Shown here: piece by piece, positions 1 to 12,091 of the stretch | Numbering within the stretch: the first letter of the stretch is position 1 | How the letters are laid out: each line of letters begins with the position of its first letter | DNA from: Anaspis maculata | Taxonomy: Eukaryota; Arthropoda; Insecta; Coleoptera; Scraptiidae | Direction: 5' to 3' | Assembly: GCA_949128115.1 (NCBI GenBank) | Contig: OX421962.1 | Span: 100,966,836-101,030,835 of the forward strand | Length of the DNA stretch: 64,000 nucleotides | Notes under the pieces: generated by a model | Seen by the model: the letters and a program-made list of their open reading frames with translations, nothing else | Databases searched by the model: none | What the model was told of the DNA's origin: nothing | Translations under genes and position numbers: made by a program

Positions 1-232
1 AAAGTTCGGGAACACTATTCGGAGGCCTTATACATATAAGGCATCAGCCGGCAGCTCAGAGGAATATTGAATTGGGAGAGACAGCGAGCGGATAAGCGAG
101 TGATAATCTCAGCGATAATTTTAAGTAAATAGTTGTTGGCGTGTATTGATTGTAGTACGCAGAAATAAACAGTGTGTGTTTAAAAACGATCGTCTCAATT
201 ATATTCGAACCCGTACGCGAAATATCGTAACA
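1..232 (+). mobile_element. LTR retrotransposon, right part of an LTR (cut by window edge)
   Basis: The stretch looks like the R-U5 end of an LTR. It has a CATATAAG box near 34-41, an AATAAA signal at 164-169 and a terminus ...TAACA at 228-232. No internal retrotransposon coding follows on the right, so this is either a 3' LTR whose body lies left of the window or a solo LTR. The layout resembles Ty3/Gypsy LTRs; assignment is by pattern only, and the left end cannot be seen. Confidence 0.45.
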
Positions 233-924
233 GTATGCTACATAGGGATTTATCGTGATCGTAGATCAAATAGTTTCCGAAAAATAGAAAGTAGCCCCTC
301 GGTGTCAGAATAAGATCTTCAATATTTCGACTAAGGTTTTCCACGATCCATGGAGTACTCGAATGAGTTCTTCATTGAACATGACGCCATGAAATTTTTT
401 GTTCAATGCAGCAGAATTTTCTGAGATTTAATTATTTGTACAAAAGAAGAAAATTCAGTTTTTCAAGTTAGGTCTCGCTACATCTACAAAATCAGCCTCA
501 ATTTGTCATGGGCTGGTTCGTCGTAATCATCTACTTACTTGCCAAATTTCAAAAGAATCCAACCAGTGGCGTAAGAGTTATGGGGATCATTGATTTGAAA
601 GCATCCGAAAACAATAAGTTGACTTGAGGCCACAGGTTTCTACCAACCACCCTATGCAAAATAAGTGGAGGAAGAACATTTTTCTCTTAGAAAATACCTC
701 AGACACGAATGATAATGAAGATATAGGCTTTTAAAAATAAACGTTGAAACTCGTTTTTTTGTCATGATTTTCTAACTTATTGATGATTCTAGTAAAATTT
801 GGCACAGGCGCTATCGGAATACACACCTACAAACGATTTAATGGTAATAGTTTCTTTTGAAAAAGTGCAGTGGTGTAGATAACGGTGGGAGGGGGGGTCC
901 GATTTTTTGAGTAGTTATCTGTCT
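233..924. other. Intergenic, no gene seen
   Basis: AT-rich DNA with no convincing open frame, RNA gene or clean repeat boundary. Homopolymer runs and scattered stops suggest old transposon remains. Confidence 0.5.
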
Positions 925-1296
925 TTATTGAGAGAAAAAAGTTATTCCTGCGAAATTGTGATTGAGGATTTCGTTTTTGAGATATCTGAGTCATTTGAGA
1001 AACATCTGGTGAACAGATTCGATGAAGAACAACTTTCGATGGCCTAAAAATTTAAAATTTTGAAAATTGGTTGTTTCTCAGCCAGAATGATGATTTTTGA
1101 ACTTAAAAAGGTCTAAGAAAACCTACTTTGGTGAAAAAATCGTGAATTCTCATGATTTCAATTTCCCTTGAAATAATGGGCTTTTCCAGATGTTTTTTAA
1201 ATATTAAGACTCAGATATCTCAAAAACGAAGCCCTGAATCAAAATATTGCGAGAGTAGGTATCGTTTTTTTTTTTCTATAAACTGAACAGAGAATC
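925..1296. repeat. Inverted repeat (foldback), about 370 bp
   Basis: The left arm near 961-993 (GATTTCGTTTTTGAGATATC) reappears reverse-complemented at about 1208-1240, and flanking parts (925-960 against 1240-1296, and GAAACATCTGG near 1000 against CCAGATGTTTT near 1187) also pair. The arms are diverged, so this is an old foldback. Confidence 0.6.
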
Positions 1297-1427
1297 TGAA
1301 AATTGCATCAATTATTCAAAATATACCGTGGAGTCGGAGAATGAGGAGAAAAAGGAAGCGAACCCCCAGTATCTGGGCCACTGGACTTTTTATGAAAAAC
1401 TAATGCCATTCAAATCGTATGTATCCA

Positions 1428-3025
1428 AATTAGCCCAGGCGCCAGGGAGCAAAAATCAGCTCAATAAGGAAATAATTGTTCCCTGGCTGGAAATTAGCTT
1501 AAAACGATCTGTGTGGCTCAGGTTTTGACATACTAATTTCCCCCCTTTCGGAAATGTCGGCGTCATGTCGCCATCATCAACAAGAAGTGCACCAGCGTGG
1601 TTTTTGCCGAATATCTTGATTTTGGGCCATCTGACAGCAAAAGATGTGAGAAGTCATTTTGAAACCAATGAAATTCCCTATGGAATAGTTTTTGAATAAC
1701 CTTTCTGCGACCTATGGTTTTTGAGATAGAGCTTCTGGAAGCGAGATGCATTGTCGTAAAAGATTCATGATCACTTGACTCGAAAAACTTAAATGTCGAT
1801 GTGACAAAAAAATTTCAAAATAAGATTTCTCGAGAACCCTTCATGCTATAGTTGCGGTGATGGTCTTAAACTCTTTCTCTTGAACCGTTGATTATGAATA
1901 TAGAAAAGTCAAAAACGTCACATTGTACATATACAAGGTGTACTGAGGGAATCAAATCAGATCAGAGAAATTTTACATATTTCTTCGATTTAGCCTATAT
2001 ACGACACTCTAAGCACCTAACACGAGTCCAATATCAATATGGATTTACTCTATAAGCTTCACTTAATACACTAAAGAAGTGGTCAGCTCACAGATTCACT
2101 GTAAAATGTTTTGAAGGCCCCCTGAAATCATCAAAATATTAAAAATTTACAGTACCAAGGAATGTATATAACATTATATTATATACCAAGGGACCAAAGT
2201 GAATTTTTAATAAGGGGATTTGTAACCAAAGGGCCCTTGAGCAACAAACTTTACCCAAGGGATCAAAAATTCACTATGGTTCCTTGGTATATAATATACT
2301 GTTACATACATTTCTTGCTACTGTAAATTTTGATGATTTGAGAGGGCCTTCAAAACATTTTACAGGAAGGCTGCGAGCTGACCACTTCTTAGGTGTATCA
2401 GGTGAAGCTTACATAGCAATGGATATTGATATTGTACTCGTGATAAGTGCTTGGAGTTTCGCATAGGCTAAATCGAAGAAATATGTCAAATTTCTCTGTT
2501 CTGATTTGATTCCCGTAGTACACTCTGTATATGTACAATGTGACGTTTTTGACTTTTCAATATTCGTAATCTACGGTTCAAGAGGAAGAGTTTAAGACCA
2601 TCACTGCAACTATGACATGAAGAATGCTTGAGTAATCTCATTTTGAAATTTTTTTTTGTCACATCGACATTTTAGTTTTTTGAGTCAAGTGGCCATGGAG
2701 CTTTCACGACAATGACTCTCGCTTCCAGAAGCTCTATCTCAAAGACCATAGGGCGCCGAAAATTGATTGAGAAACCAAACTGTAGGGAATTTCATAGGCT
2801 TCAAAATGACTTCTTACATCTTTTGCTGTCAGATGACCCAAAATAAGGATATTCGGCAAAAACCACGCTGGTGCACTTCTTGTTGATGATGGCGACATGA
2901 CGCCGACATTTCCGAAAGGGGGGAAACTAGTATGTCAAAACCTAAGCTACACAGATCGTTTTAAGCTAGTTTCCAGCCAGGAAACAATTATTTCCTTATT
3001 GTTTCCCCTGGCGCCTGGGCTAAAT
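1428..3025. repeat. Long palindrome (foldback element), about 1.6 kb
   Basis: The left arm starts ATTAGCCCAGGCGCCAGGG (1428-1446) and the right arm ends with its complement at 3005-3025. The pairing continues inward, for example a segment of GGCGTCATGTCGCCATCATC type at 1559-1578 matched near 2885-2905, to a centre near 2226 flanked by matching ATATAATA tracts. The arms run nearly 800 bp each with scattered mismatches. No transposase frame is seen, so it is a non-autonomous foldback or two head-to-head copies of one repeat. Confidence 0.8.
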
Positions 3026-4566
3026 AGCCAATGGCCAAATTCAAGAAAAATCTACCAATAATTTGCTAAATTATATGGATATATCGATTTCCGAAGTTGA
3101 TTTTTGAAAGCCCATATCTCCGTTATTCTCAAAAATATTTTTTTGAGAAAATCCACTCAAGTAGGTATAACTTATTGTTTTGCAGCTTTTGGTCATTTCC
3201 TGAATGAACGCGATTTAAAACTGAAACACCCTGTATTGCACTCCGTAAATAAGTACCTATTTTTATCCCTTTATCAACGAAAGGAAAACTTCACTTTTCA
3301 ATCAATGTGTATTTATAAAGTCGTTCAATGTTGTCACACGCTATTTTTACAGCGAGCGTACGATAACTCTACTACGTTCATTAGCCCCGAATTTATCAAC
3401 TTTTTTTCTGTTTTTTTTTTTATATATTGACTTATTTAATCAAAAAAAAACTCACCACGTGCACCAACCGCAAAGAATTGATGTCGTCGGCACTAACAAC
3501 CAAAAAGCTGCATAAAACGGCGGAAACCAGCAAAACGATCTTCATAATTTCGAATTGATTACAAATGACGACACAATAATACTAACTTCCAAAGTTCATT
3601 CTTGCAAATCTAGCAAGTGTAGATAGGGCCCATCGTAAGTTAATTGCAACGATGTCAGAGCCGTACTGAGAATATGGTTGTGTGCACGTTACACATTTAT
3701 AAGATTCACCAACAGAACCGGACTCTTTTTTAAACGTTGACCTTAAATAATCATAATTCTTAGGAGCTGACACTGTATCAGCGGATACAAAATAATTTGT
3801 ATTAGTACGATTTTAACACAACCACGTGTGTTTTACTTGATCTGCACAAAGCCGTCATCGACATCTGCCAATCAAAATGAGTAAATCTCAAAAATTCTTG
3901 AAATTTTGAACGCGGAGGTGGGTGGGTGCGTATCTACTAACCATGCGAGATGAAGAAAATGTGTTAGTGGTGCGCACACGTGAAATTATTTTTGTATCGT
4001 TCAAATCTGCATGACAATGCGATTATTGAGAGCAACAATTTCAAACCGCTGAATCTTATTGAATAATTTGTATTGCCATTGTGTGCATATAATTTCCATA
4101 TGAGCCATAATTTTCACGGATATAGCGTTTGAGTGCCACTGAAAACGCGAAGAGCCTCGTCTTGTAATCGCTAACTGGAATTTTCTAGTTCGGGCCAATA
4201 ACAAATTTCAAAGCAAAGCCCTGTGCTTAGTCTTTGTCATAAAAATGTTCACCATCACACAAATATTGATACGGGCTCGACGCGTGTGTTGCATTATTTT
4301 TCAAAGACGAAATCGAGCTTCAACAAAGCGTTATATTGTCTTTTAGTCCAACCGCCGGTTAACGTAAACAATCTTGGGAAAAATTTCGAAATCTATTTTT
4401 AAGTGGCTTTCGAAATATTCGAGTGTGCCCATTTTTTTCTAAGTTCCAATTTAAATTGTTACTTGAAATGGTGCAAGCTAAAAGAGATAAGAATTTCCTA
4501 TCACGTCATTGATACAAAAACTCAATTCTACGATTTTCCTCTTCCGCGGCTTTCTTTCATTATGTA
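3026..4566. other. Intergenic, no gene; remnant of TACAGGGTG-ended repeat
   Basis: Positions 3100-3236 carry text shared with the dynein introns (CCCATATCTCCGTTATTCTC and a terminal ACACCCTGTA), a fragment of the TACAGGGTG family. The rest is AT-rich with only short open frames that do not resemble proteins. Confidence 0.5.
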
Positions 4567-4658
4567 CAGTGACGCTCCAAAAATCGCACCACCTCTAGAG
4601 CAATGGAAATCAACTTCTTGCTTTTGTAAAGGTGGTACGATTTTTTCAGCCGTTACTG
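4567..4658. mobile_element. Hairpin MITE of Tc1/mariner type, 92 bp
   Basis: The ends CAGTGACGCTCCAAAAATCG and CGATTTTTTCAGCCGTTACTG pair as imperfect TIRs. A TA dinucleotide flanks each end (4565-4566 and 4659-4660). A TA duplication and CAGT terminus fit the Tc1/mariner superfamily. It is too short to code. Confidence 0.65.
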
Positions 4659-4737
4659 TACCTACCTAAGTACCTACTAAAGGGTGATTCTAATTTAACT
4701 TGTTTGTATAAGTATAAGTCGAGGTATAAGTATATGT

Positions 4738-6300
4738 TTGATTATTACATACAACACCCTTGATTATTAGACCTAAAGTAGGTTCACTTGTACCGTGATT
4801 CTAGTCGGCTGTGAGATTTTGTTTCTAAGTTTCCAAATGTGAAATATAGAAAATCCCCAAAACTTTGCAGTTGGCTGCTCTGGCCGGACCAGTTTTGAAA
4901 CACATTTTTTTCGTATTTCCTTCACAGATAGCCGGAACATTTTTGCGGGACGTGATGTCTGACGCTTTCTTCCATTTTATTGGAAAATGCAACAATTCTT
5001 CGACCTGTTTTTAATTTTCGCCAATGAACAAATAAATCAAGAGAGCCTTGACATTTGACAGTTGTGAAAAATATTCCTAACCTCTTGAAGCCGGTTCAAC
5101 TTTCGGTGCTTCAAATTAAAGAGTATACAATGCCCTTCGTCCAAAAAAGGGGCCCCATGCAATCATCAACCCTTTCGCCTCTTCCAGTCAAAAATACAAG
5201 CCAAACCCTGAAGAATTATGGGCGATACAAGGATCGCCCTGCAGTCTGTCATTGGCAAAAGAATTTACGTGTAAAAAGTAAATTAAACCAAATTTCAAGA
5301 AACCCAGCCGCTCAAAGTTGCGTATTGAACCTAAATTGATGTTAGTACCTTTAATTTGCACTTTGCTTTCGTTTTGGGGCTTTCCGGGACGAGTTTTTGT
5401 CGACTCTGAATGGGCCGCCGTCAAGATGACAGATTTGCGGCCGCCCCGTGCTCTTTTGGTGTCTAAATGACGGTAACACAGCTCTGCGTCCCCCTAGTCG
5501 CACTTCCACATATGACCAGGTCAGTTTTCCAAGATTTTAATATCAATTTGATAAGAAATATAGCTTCACTTCCAGAGAAGTCAGTTTCACACCAGGTGAA
5601 AAGGCGGCAAGCCTACAATGCTAAAGTAGAAAATTTGCCCAGCCAACTAGAGTCACAGTACAAGTGAACCTACTATACAAGGATAATATTCACTTATCTA
5701 AATCCCATTGTCAATGGCAACGGAATAAAATTGATGTAAACAACAAAATCTGACAGCTGTCACTTCGGACTTCTTTTTTGCAATAATCACTAAAATATCA
5801 CTTGTGCTCGAGATTTTTCCAGATAATTTTGGCCAGGCGTTTCCCTCGGGCTGATTGTCCCTGGATAAATGCCCTCCTCCTACGGAGTCGGGCATTTATC
5901 GCTACAATCAGCACTCGCGATCGCCCGACCAAAATTATCGTGAAAATCTGAGCACTTGTGATATTACTGTTGATTATTACATACAACGCTCTTGATTATT
6001 AGACCTACAAGGATAATAATCACTTATCTAAATCCCACTGTCAATAGCAACGGAATAAAATTCATGTAAACAACAAAATCTGACAGCTGTCAGTTCGGAC
6101 TTCTTTTATGTAATAATCTTCAAAATATCACTCGTGCTCGAGATTTTCCCAGATAATTTTGGCCAGGCGTTTCCCTCGGGCTGATTGTCCCTGGATAAAT
6201 GTCCTCCTCCTACGGAGTCGGGCATTTATCGCTACAATCAGCACTCGCGATCGCCTGACCAAAATTATCGTGAAAATCTAAGCACTTGTGATATTACTGT
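4738..6300. repeat. 331-bp tandem duplication, first copy interrupted
   Basis: Copy 1 is 4738-4775 plus 5676-5969; copy 2 is 5970-6300. They share the start TTGATTATTACATACAAC, the target text GATTATTAGACCTA, and the block from AAGGATAAT to GTGATATTACTG with a few substitutions. A 900-bp transposon sits inside copy 1. Each unit also has an imperfect internal inverted repeat around GATAATTTTGGCCAGGCG and its complement. Confidence 0.85.
4776..5675 (+). mobile_element. 900-bp TA-flanked TIR element, copy 1 of 4
   Basis: The termini are AAGTAGGTTCACTTGTAC and the complement of TAGTAGGTTCACTTGTAC. The TIR is about 36 bp with three mismatches and goes on to CTAGTCGGCTG. TA flanks both ends (4774-4775, 5676-5677). 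The intact site without the element is present at 6006-6007 in the adjacent duplicate, which fixes the boundaries. Internal frames are short and their protein reading is not kept among copies, so it looks non-autonomous. The TA duplication suggests Tc1/mariner-like or ISL2EU-like mobilisation, but the terminus matches no family I can name. Confidence 0.85.
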
Positions 6301-6441
6301 TGAATAAAACACGGAATGCCTACTTGGAAGATAATGGAATTTCCCATTTAATAATAAAGTTCACTATCGTGCAATTAGGTGTGATGGGGTGAAAGATAAC
6401 ATGCATCAGCTGTACCTATGCCCGCAAGGCTTGGACGAGGA

Positions 6442-6531
6442 AGGGCATAGCGTGTAGTACACCGCTCTAGTCCGGTTATGACCGCAGCAACGCTCAGCGC
6501 GACCAAACTTTGGATAGGAGACCGCCGAGGT
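6442..6531 (+). pseudogene. 5S rRNA-like sequence (5S-derived SINE head or pseudogene)
   Basis: The order of blocks follows 5S rRNA: GGCATAGCGTG, TACACCGCTCTAGTCCG, ACCGCAGCAACG, GCGCGACCAAACTTTGGATA, GGAGACCGCC. These correspond to the 5S segments CAUACC..., UACACCGGUUCUCGUCCG, GUUAAGCAACG, GGGCGUGGUUAGUACUUGGAUGG and GUGACCGCC, including the internal promoter region. The ends of a normal 5S gene and a T-run terminator are not seen, so it is not an active 5S gene. A SINE3-type (5S-headed) retroposon is the likely source. Confidence 0.6.
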
Positions 6532-6770
6532 AGTGTCAGTGGCTGCGGGTCTCATCTGATCCTAAGCCTGCTGAAACTTCTCGAGTGGTCCTGGGCAAAC
6601 AAACCCCTTTAGTATAACACGTCTGCAACCGGCAGAACGTCAATATGTAGAGGAAAACCGACAACGCAGTCAGGGAGGCTGACAAAGTCAGGAACGTACG
6701 GGCACAAGGCATAGATGTGTCGGATATCCGCACCTGCGTTCGGGGGCAAAGGCAGAGTCCAAGTCAAACC

Positions 6771-7022
6771 GTGCGCTAATCGCGGTGGTACTTGAGAAAA
6801 TGGAATGGAAATGCCCACTACCCAAAGGCCCCATCTTCTGGTGCTCATCACTGTTTAATGAGTGCTACCAACTCGAGCGTATACTAAAACAGCAAGGTGC
6901 ACTAATCGCGGTGGTACTATAATGAAAATGGAATGGAAATGCCCACTACCCAGAGGTCCCATCTTCTGGTGCTCATAACTGAGCAGTGAGTTCTAACAAT
7001 TCAAGTGTACTAGAACAGCAAG
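6771..7022. repeat. 126-bp tandem duplication (two units)
   Basis: Unit A is 6771-6896 and unit B 6897-7022, both exactly 126 bp. Each begins GTGCRCTAATCGCGGTGGTAC, holds GGAATGGAAATGCCCACTAC and ends AACAGCAAG. A diverged reverse copy of the central part lies near 52834-52871. The pair lies about 240 bp downstream of the 5S-like block and may be the tail of the same retroposon family. Confidence 0.75.
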
Positions 7023-8083
7023 CAGGAAATGGGAAGTTGGAATTAGAGAGAAAGATTGAAATTAATTTGTAGGAACTTGAAAATTGTGTTTTGGAAAATT
7101 TGAATTTTCCGGGAAAACCTCAAATCTTTTTCCAAATCATCTTATTGTAAAAATCCGGCCCGGTCTCGAAGACTCAAGCCGGTTTCACATTTTCAACAGG
7201 AAAATCCCCGACAAATTGGAAATAAAATTGTTGGGAAATGTTCAAAAACCAGTTACCGACCCCTTGTTTAAAAAAAATAGTGAAAATCTGTTCAAGGGAT
7301 GAAAAGTTGAAAAATTTGAAATTTTGCAGAGAATAAAACTCGTGAGCCGTGGGTCCGATTTCGAAAATTTTTCCTCAAAAATGAATCCAATCTTTTCTCA
7401 AACTCTCGTTCCTGGCATGTCTGCACCTAAAATGAATATTTCGCGGGGCTCACCCACGCTCACCGCATGTCGAAGTTTGTTTGCACGGCCATTTCTTCAA
7501 ATTCACAGAATGCAAATTTCACTTTGAAAAAATTACCGTCGGAAAACCGGAATTGTGTCGATTTTGAAATGGATCCACACGCGCCGTCGACGACGCCAAA
7601 ATCAACCTACTTCGATATCAGTTGGAAATTTTTGAAAAAAGTCGATCCCCGAGCAGAAATGAGTGGAGTCCTGCATCAAAACCCAATAATCGTCTGGTCA
7701 AAACACGGGTGAGAGGCCTTCACGGGTGGCATATAGCATATAGTACTAGCGGTACACAAAAAAATCCTGCACTTTGTGATACAAACAAGAACTTCGGCAT
7801 GATTGTTCCTAGAACCAAAATTAATAATTTGGCCCGCTGTTCTTTTTGATTACCCCCTGCTGGTCCGGGACTTGAGGGGTACAAGGGGGACAGGACTATT
7901 TTTTGCTGCAAGCACTAAACACTGCTATCGATTCATGTTTGATGTCATTTTTGAATAACTAGAACCTGCTGATCACGATGTCGCCACTTTCAGATTGACT
8001 GTCGGGAGACAACGTAGAGCTGTCAGATTTGCAATAGGGGCTCCCTAAAATAACAAATTTTGGTCATCGAAGGGGATGTGTGA
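7023..8083. other. Intergenic, no gene recognised
   Basis: Several overlapping open frames of 60-80 codons exist in different phases, but none has a recognisable motif or splice support. Read as degraded repeat DNA. Confidence 0.4.
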
Positions 8084-9436
8084 GGTATCATTTTTGACAT
8101 ATTCGAGGTCTGCGAACTCATTTCTTTGCGCAAAAATGTGATTAGTTTGAAAATGTGGAAAATATGAGGGGTCAAAATTATGATTATCGATTATCAAACC
8201 TTTACGATTCGCATTGAACTGAGTTTTGTTGCACTTTTTATTAGGCTGGGTCAGCGAATTATTATGCCGTCATTGCCAAGGCGCTGCGTTCCCCAGAAGT
8301 CAACTTATGACAAAAAATTTCGAATTGAGAAAATCCCTGAAACTGACTATATTGACCGTTAAGGAGAGTGTGGAGTATAATTTTGGCCGCCTTTAGATTC
8401 ATCAAACTTACTTTTTTTGCATGAAGATAAAATTCTGTCAATATTAAGGGGGCTCAGGAAATATAGATTTTTCGCTTTTTTCTACGCAAGCACTTGTTTG
8501 AATCCTCGAGGAAATATATTTCAGCATAAATTGATGACGCTGATGCGATGCTGCCATCGCTGAAGCGATACGCCAACCAGAAGCCGAGGGGGGGCTGTAA
8601 CTCTTTGTACCTACTTGGGGTGCGCGTCTTGAATTAGGACAGATTGGTCCAGAAATATAATGTGTTGGGCATCATTTCTAATGTTTTTTGGTTCACTGAT
8701 TTCATTTCTCAATGCAAAATTTTGATTGGGTTAGAATTTGGAGAGAGGGGAGATATCTCCCATGTACTAAGACAGCTACGACTCCGCTTGTAAGTCAATC
8801 AAAATTTTGTATTGAGAAATGAAATCAGTGACCCAAAAAACATTAGAAATGATGCCCAACACGTCATATTTCAAGACCAAACTAACCTAATTTAAGACGC
8901 GCACCCCAAGTACAAAGAGTTACAGCCCCCACTCGGCTTCTGGTTGACGTATCGCTTCAGCGATGACAGCATCGCATCGGCGTCATCATTTTATGCTGAA
9001 ATGTATATTTTCAAGGTTCAAGGCGAGTGTTTGTGGACCAAAAAGTACAAAATCCCCATTTCATGACCCCCTTTAATATTGACCGAATTTCATTTTTATG
9101 CAAAAAAGTACACTTCCTGAGTCTAAAGGCGGTCGAAATTATATTCCACTCTTTTTTGAATGGTCACTGCAGCCACTTCCAAGAACTTTTCCGATTCGAA
9201 TAAATCCGTCATAACTCGACTTCTAGCGAGCGCAGCGCCTTGACAATGGCGGTATCGTGATTCGCTAGCTTAGCTCAGTCAAAAGTGCAACAAAAGTGGA
9301 TTCAATGCGAGTCGTGAATGATTGATAATCAATAATCATAATTTTTATCCCTCATATTTTCCACAGTTTCAAACCAATTAACATTTTTACAAAAAGAAAT
9401 GAGTTCGCAGACCTCGATTATGTGAGAAATGATACC
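8084..9436. repeat. Long palindrome, about 1.35 kb
   Basis: The left arm begins GGTATCATTTTTGACATATT (8084) and the right arm ends with its complement (9431-9436). Inner pairs include CGAGGTCTGCGAACTCATTT near 8104 against 9395-9415, and the 8530-8640 block with GCGATGCTGCCATCGCTGAA against 8880-9000. The axis is a self-complementary GGGAGATATCTCCC near 8748-8761. Arms are roughly 670 bp. It abuts the next TIR element with only a few bases between. Confidence 0.85.
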
Positions 9437-9440
9437 CCAC

Positions 9441-10923
9441 CATAGACAAGGACAAAAGTAGAAGAGGCAAGATACCTGCGCGGCTGTGTAATTTGTAGGC
9501 CGGCCATTTTGATTACATAACGGTTTTTCCTGGCGGCAATTTTAATTATGACAGGTGGGTGACAGTACTGACAGTGTACTTGATGACAGCTACGAAGTTT
9601 TAGGTTAGATTGATTTGTTGTGATCGAACTTTCCTCGGCGCCGATATTTGGTTTTGTGTAAAACATAACAATAGAATTGAATGTTGAGTGTTATTCAATG
9701 TTCGTTTACACGAATTCTACTTTATGACCGGATATTATTTATATTCCTGGGATGCATTGCATTATTAATGCATTGTCGAGTGCATTGTACTTGATGACTT
9801 TTTGTTAAGAAAGTGAAGCAAGAAAGCCGCTATGGAAGTATGGAGAATGGGGTCCGCAGTTCAATCTCCACTTAGAAACTGTGAAACAGATATCGAGGCC
9901 TCTGTGTGAAGTGTTCGTTTGGCGATTTTTCCTGTGTAATAAGTTTGATCGAACCTGATCGAACTTAGCAAATGCATCAATACAGGATGTTTTGTTATAC
10001 CTATCGAAATTTGCAAGAATATCAAGCGATTGATGAACCCAGAGATGAGAAGATATCCTTTCATACGTAACACTGAATTTAAATAATCAAATTTCACTCC
10101 GGTAACTAAGTTTTGTTTTTAGTTTTCCACGGAGTGATGGGTTTCGATTGTGGTGCAAGGCAATTGGAATGATGAAGGAATAACTGGGAAACGTCTTATG
10201 AGAAAGGCTCAGTGCTGCTGATTTGTTCGAGGCATTTCGAAGTAATGTGGACAAAATTTTCTCCAGACTCCCAGGATCCGATTCAGAACCTCGTTTCAGA
10301 CAATGATATTTTGGAACACACAATTTTATCTTAATGGAAAGTGCTGGAAGATGCTATATTTGAAAATAAGATTAGGTGCGCAATCTAACCAAAACGTAAA
10401 GTGAAGAGCTGATTCAGTGTGATGTTCAACGAACACTTTCCAAACTTGTATTATTTTATCACAAGTAAAACATTGAATATTTTTCTTGAAATTTTATTCT
10501 GTAGCTCAAATTAAGCACATATCGTGGGCCTTATGCCCATACGTCTATGGCCCATACTCGCAGTCGGTCTCCGATTTAAGCACAATCCGACTATGGCAAC
10601 AATTGTCATAATTGTCCCAAGGACTTGAGACATGCGAAGTCGGAGATCGAGCGAAGTATTGACTATGAGCATGAGGATTAGTCAAGGCCGTGAGCAGAAA
10701 TTCTTGAGTTATTTGTTTCATTTACAAAGTATAGCCTACAAATTGTCTCATGACTGTCATCTGTTTTGACGTCTGTCTATGGTTTTGACTCGCGCGTACT
10801 CCCCCCATTTGAATTGCCGCCTTGGGAAAGCCGTTATGACCTAAAAATGGCGGACCCCATGCGATATCGGCTGAAATGGATGCGCAGTGGTTCTTCCTTC
10901 TTCTACTTTTGTCCTTGTCTATG
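9441..10923. mobile_element. TIR element, 1.48 kb, non-autonomous
   Basis: The ends CATAGACAAGGACAAAAGTA and its exact complement (10904-10923) define the element. Pairing continues for over 100 bp with gaps: a GCGCAGG-like patch, GGCGGCAATTTTAATT against its partner near 10810, and a GACAGTNNTGACAG patch. The interior has no transposase-like frame. Confidence 0.7.
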
Positions 10924-11008
10924 TACCCACATTATTGGTACGTGAACGCAAGCGCCCGCTTGGGAGACATAAGTGTCTGGACGAATGCGTCCGTACTTTG
11001 GACGCACA
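10924..11008 (+). repeat. Direct repeat, left copy (partner at 15488-15572)
   Basis: The text GTGAACGCAAGCGCCCGCTT followed by GGGAGACATAAGTGTCTGGA recurs with about one mismatch in ten near 15500-15545. The two copies bracket the TIR element at 11010-15347, so they are either a large flanking duplication or parts of one dispersed repeat. Confidence 0.7.
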
Positions 11009-12091
11009 TTAGTCTTTTTCGAGCGAGTAACCGTTCATGACCGGTTACACTTGGTTATAGAATTTGACGTTTGAGCGAGGATTGGTTATAAGCGGTAAAG
11101 AAAGTGCCGCCATTTTGATATCATCACCGGTTATACATTTCATAACCTCTGGGCCGCTATTCTTGAATCGTGTGAGAAAAGTCCCTGGGAGTTTTATATG
11201 ATCCGTACTACACTTCTGTAGCGAAAGTTGCCTAAAAACCACGATTTCAGGCAACATTCGCTACATCAGTGTGCTGCGGAATGTATTTTACTCCCAGGGA
11301 CTTTTCTCGCACGATTCAAGAATAGCGGCCCTGGTCATGAGGCTGGTTATTGTTATGGTGGGGGAACAAATTGTGGCGGCAACAGATTTGAATTTGAAAC
11401 AAGCAGCGGTCCAGAATTTCCAAACGTGAAACGTACCTAACCTAGCCTCAAAGACTTGACAACTTGACTTGGCGACGAGAAGAATCGAAGACGATGGACT
11501 CATCTGCGATAAACCCACAAGAACATCGGGTAATCCAGATGTCCGATGGCCGCCTGATGGTGGTTTAATCCTGAAAGTACTTGTCATACCGCCTATTTAT
11601 ACATATAGTAAAATGTAGAAATATGAATAGTTGATTTTCAGTTCAATTCAATATAGGTAACTATTTATTGTTCCTTCGGTATTACATCATGAAGAAGAAA
11701 ACAAATAACAGGATTTAATAGAAATTGTATGTGTGATGTGATTACGATACACGTGTGATCCACAAAATTCGTAATCAGGGCCCTGATGGGGGCCCACCCG
11801 GGTGACTTCGGAAACGAGATGTTCATCGATTCAAGTGACTGGATTGGCTGAATGACTGAATTTTTCACCTTCAAAGCTATCCTAGATTACGAATGGTTTA
11901 AGTACACGGTATGTAACAAGACAACAAGAGACAAGTACAAGTACGTAACTATTTGAAGCTATGCAGTCCCTCTTTTCCCGCCAAATGCTGATAACCAGAT
12001 TTATAACCGCAACGTTTTAGCGAGAAATGTCAGATGTCAAAAAAATGACAGTATCTATCAATTTAATGTCAACCGCTAATAACCAACCGGT

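Noticed and set aside
3104..3430. 108-codon + frame
   Set aside because: It runs over a TACAGGGTG-family remnant and a poly-T tract; Phe/Lys-rich noise.
5055..5339. 94-codon frame inside the TA element
   Set aside because: Other copies keep the DNA but carry indels and frame changes in the same stretch, and no transposase motif appears, so protein coding is not supported.
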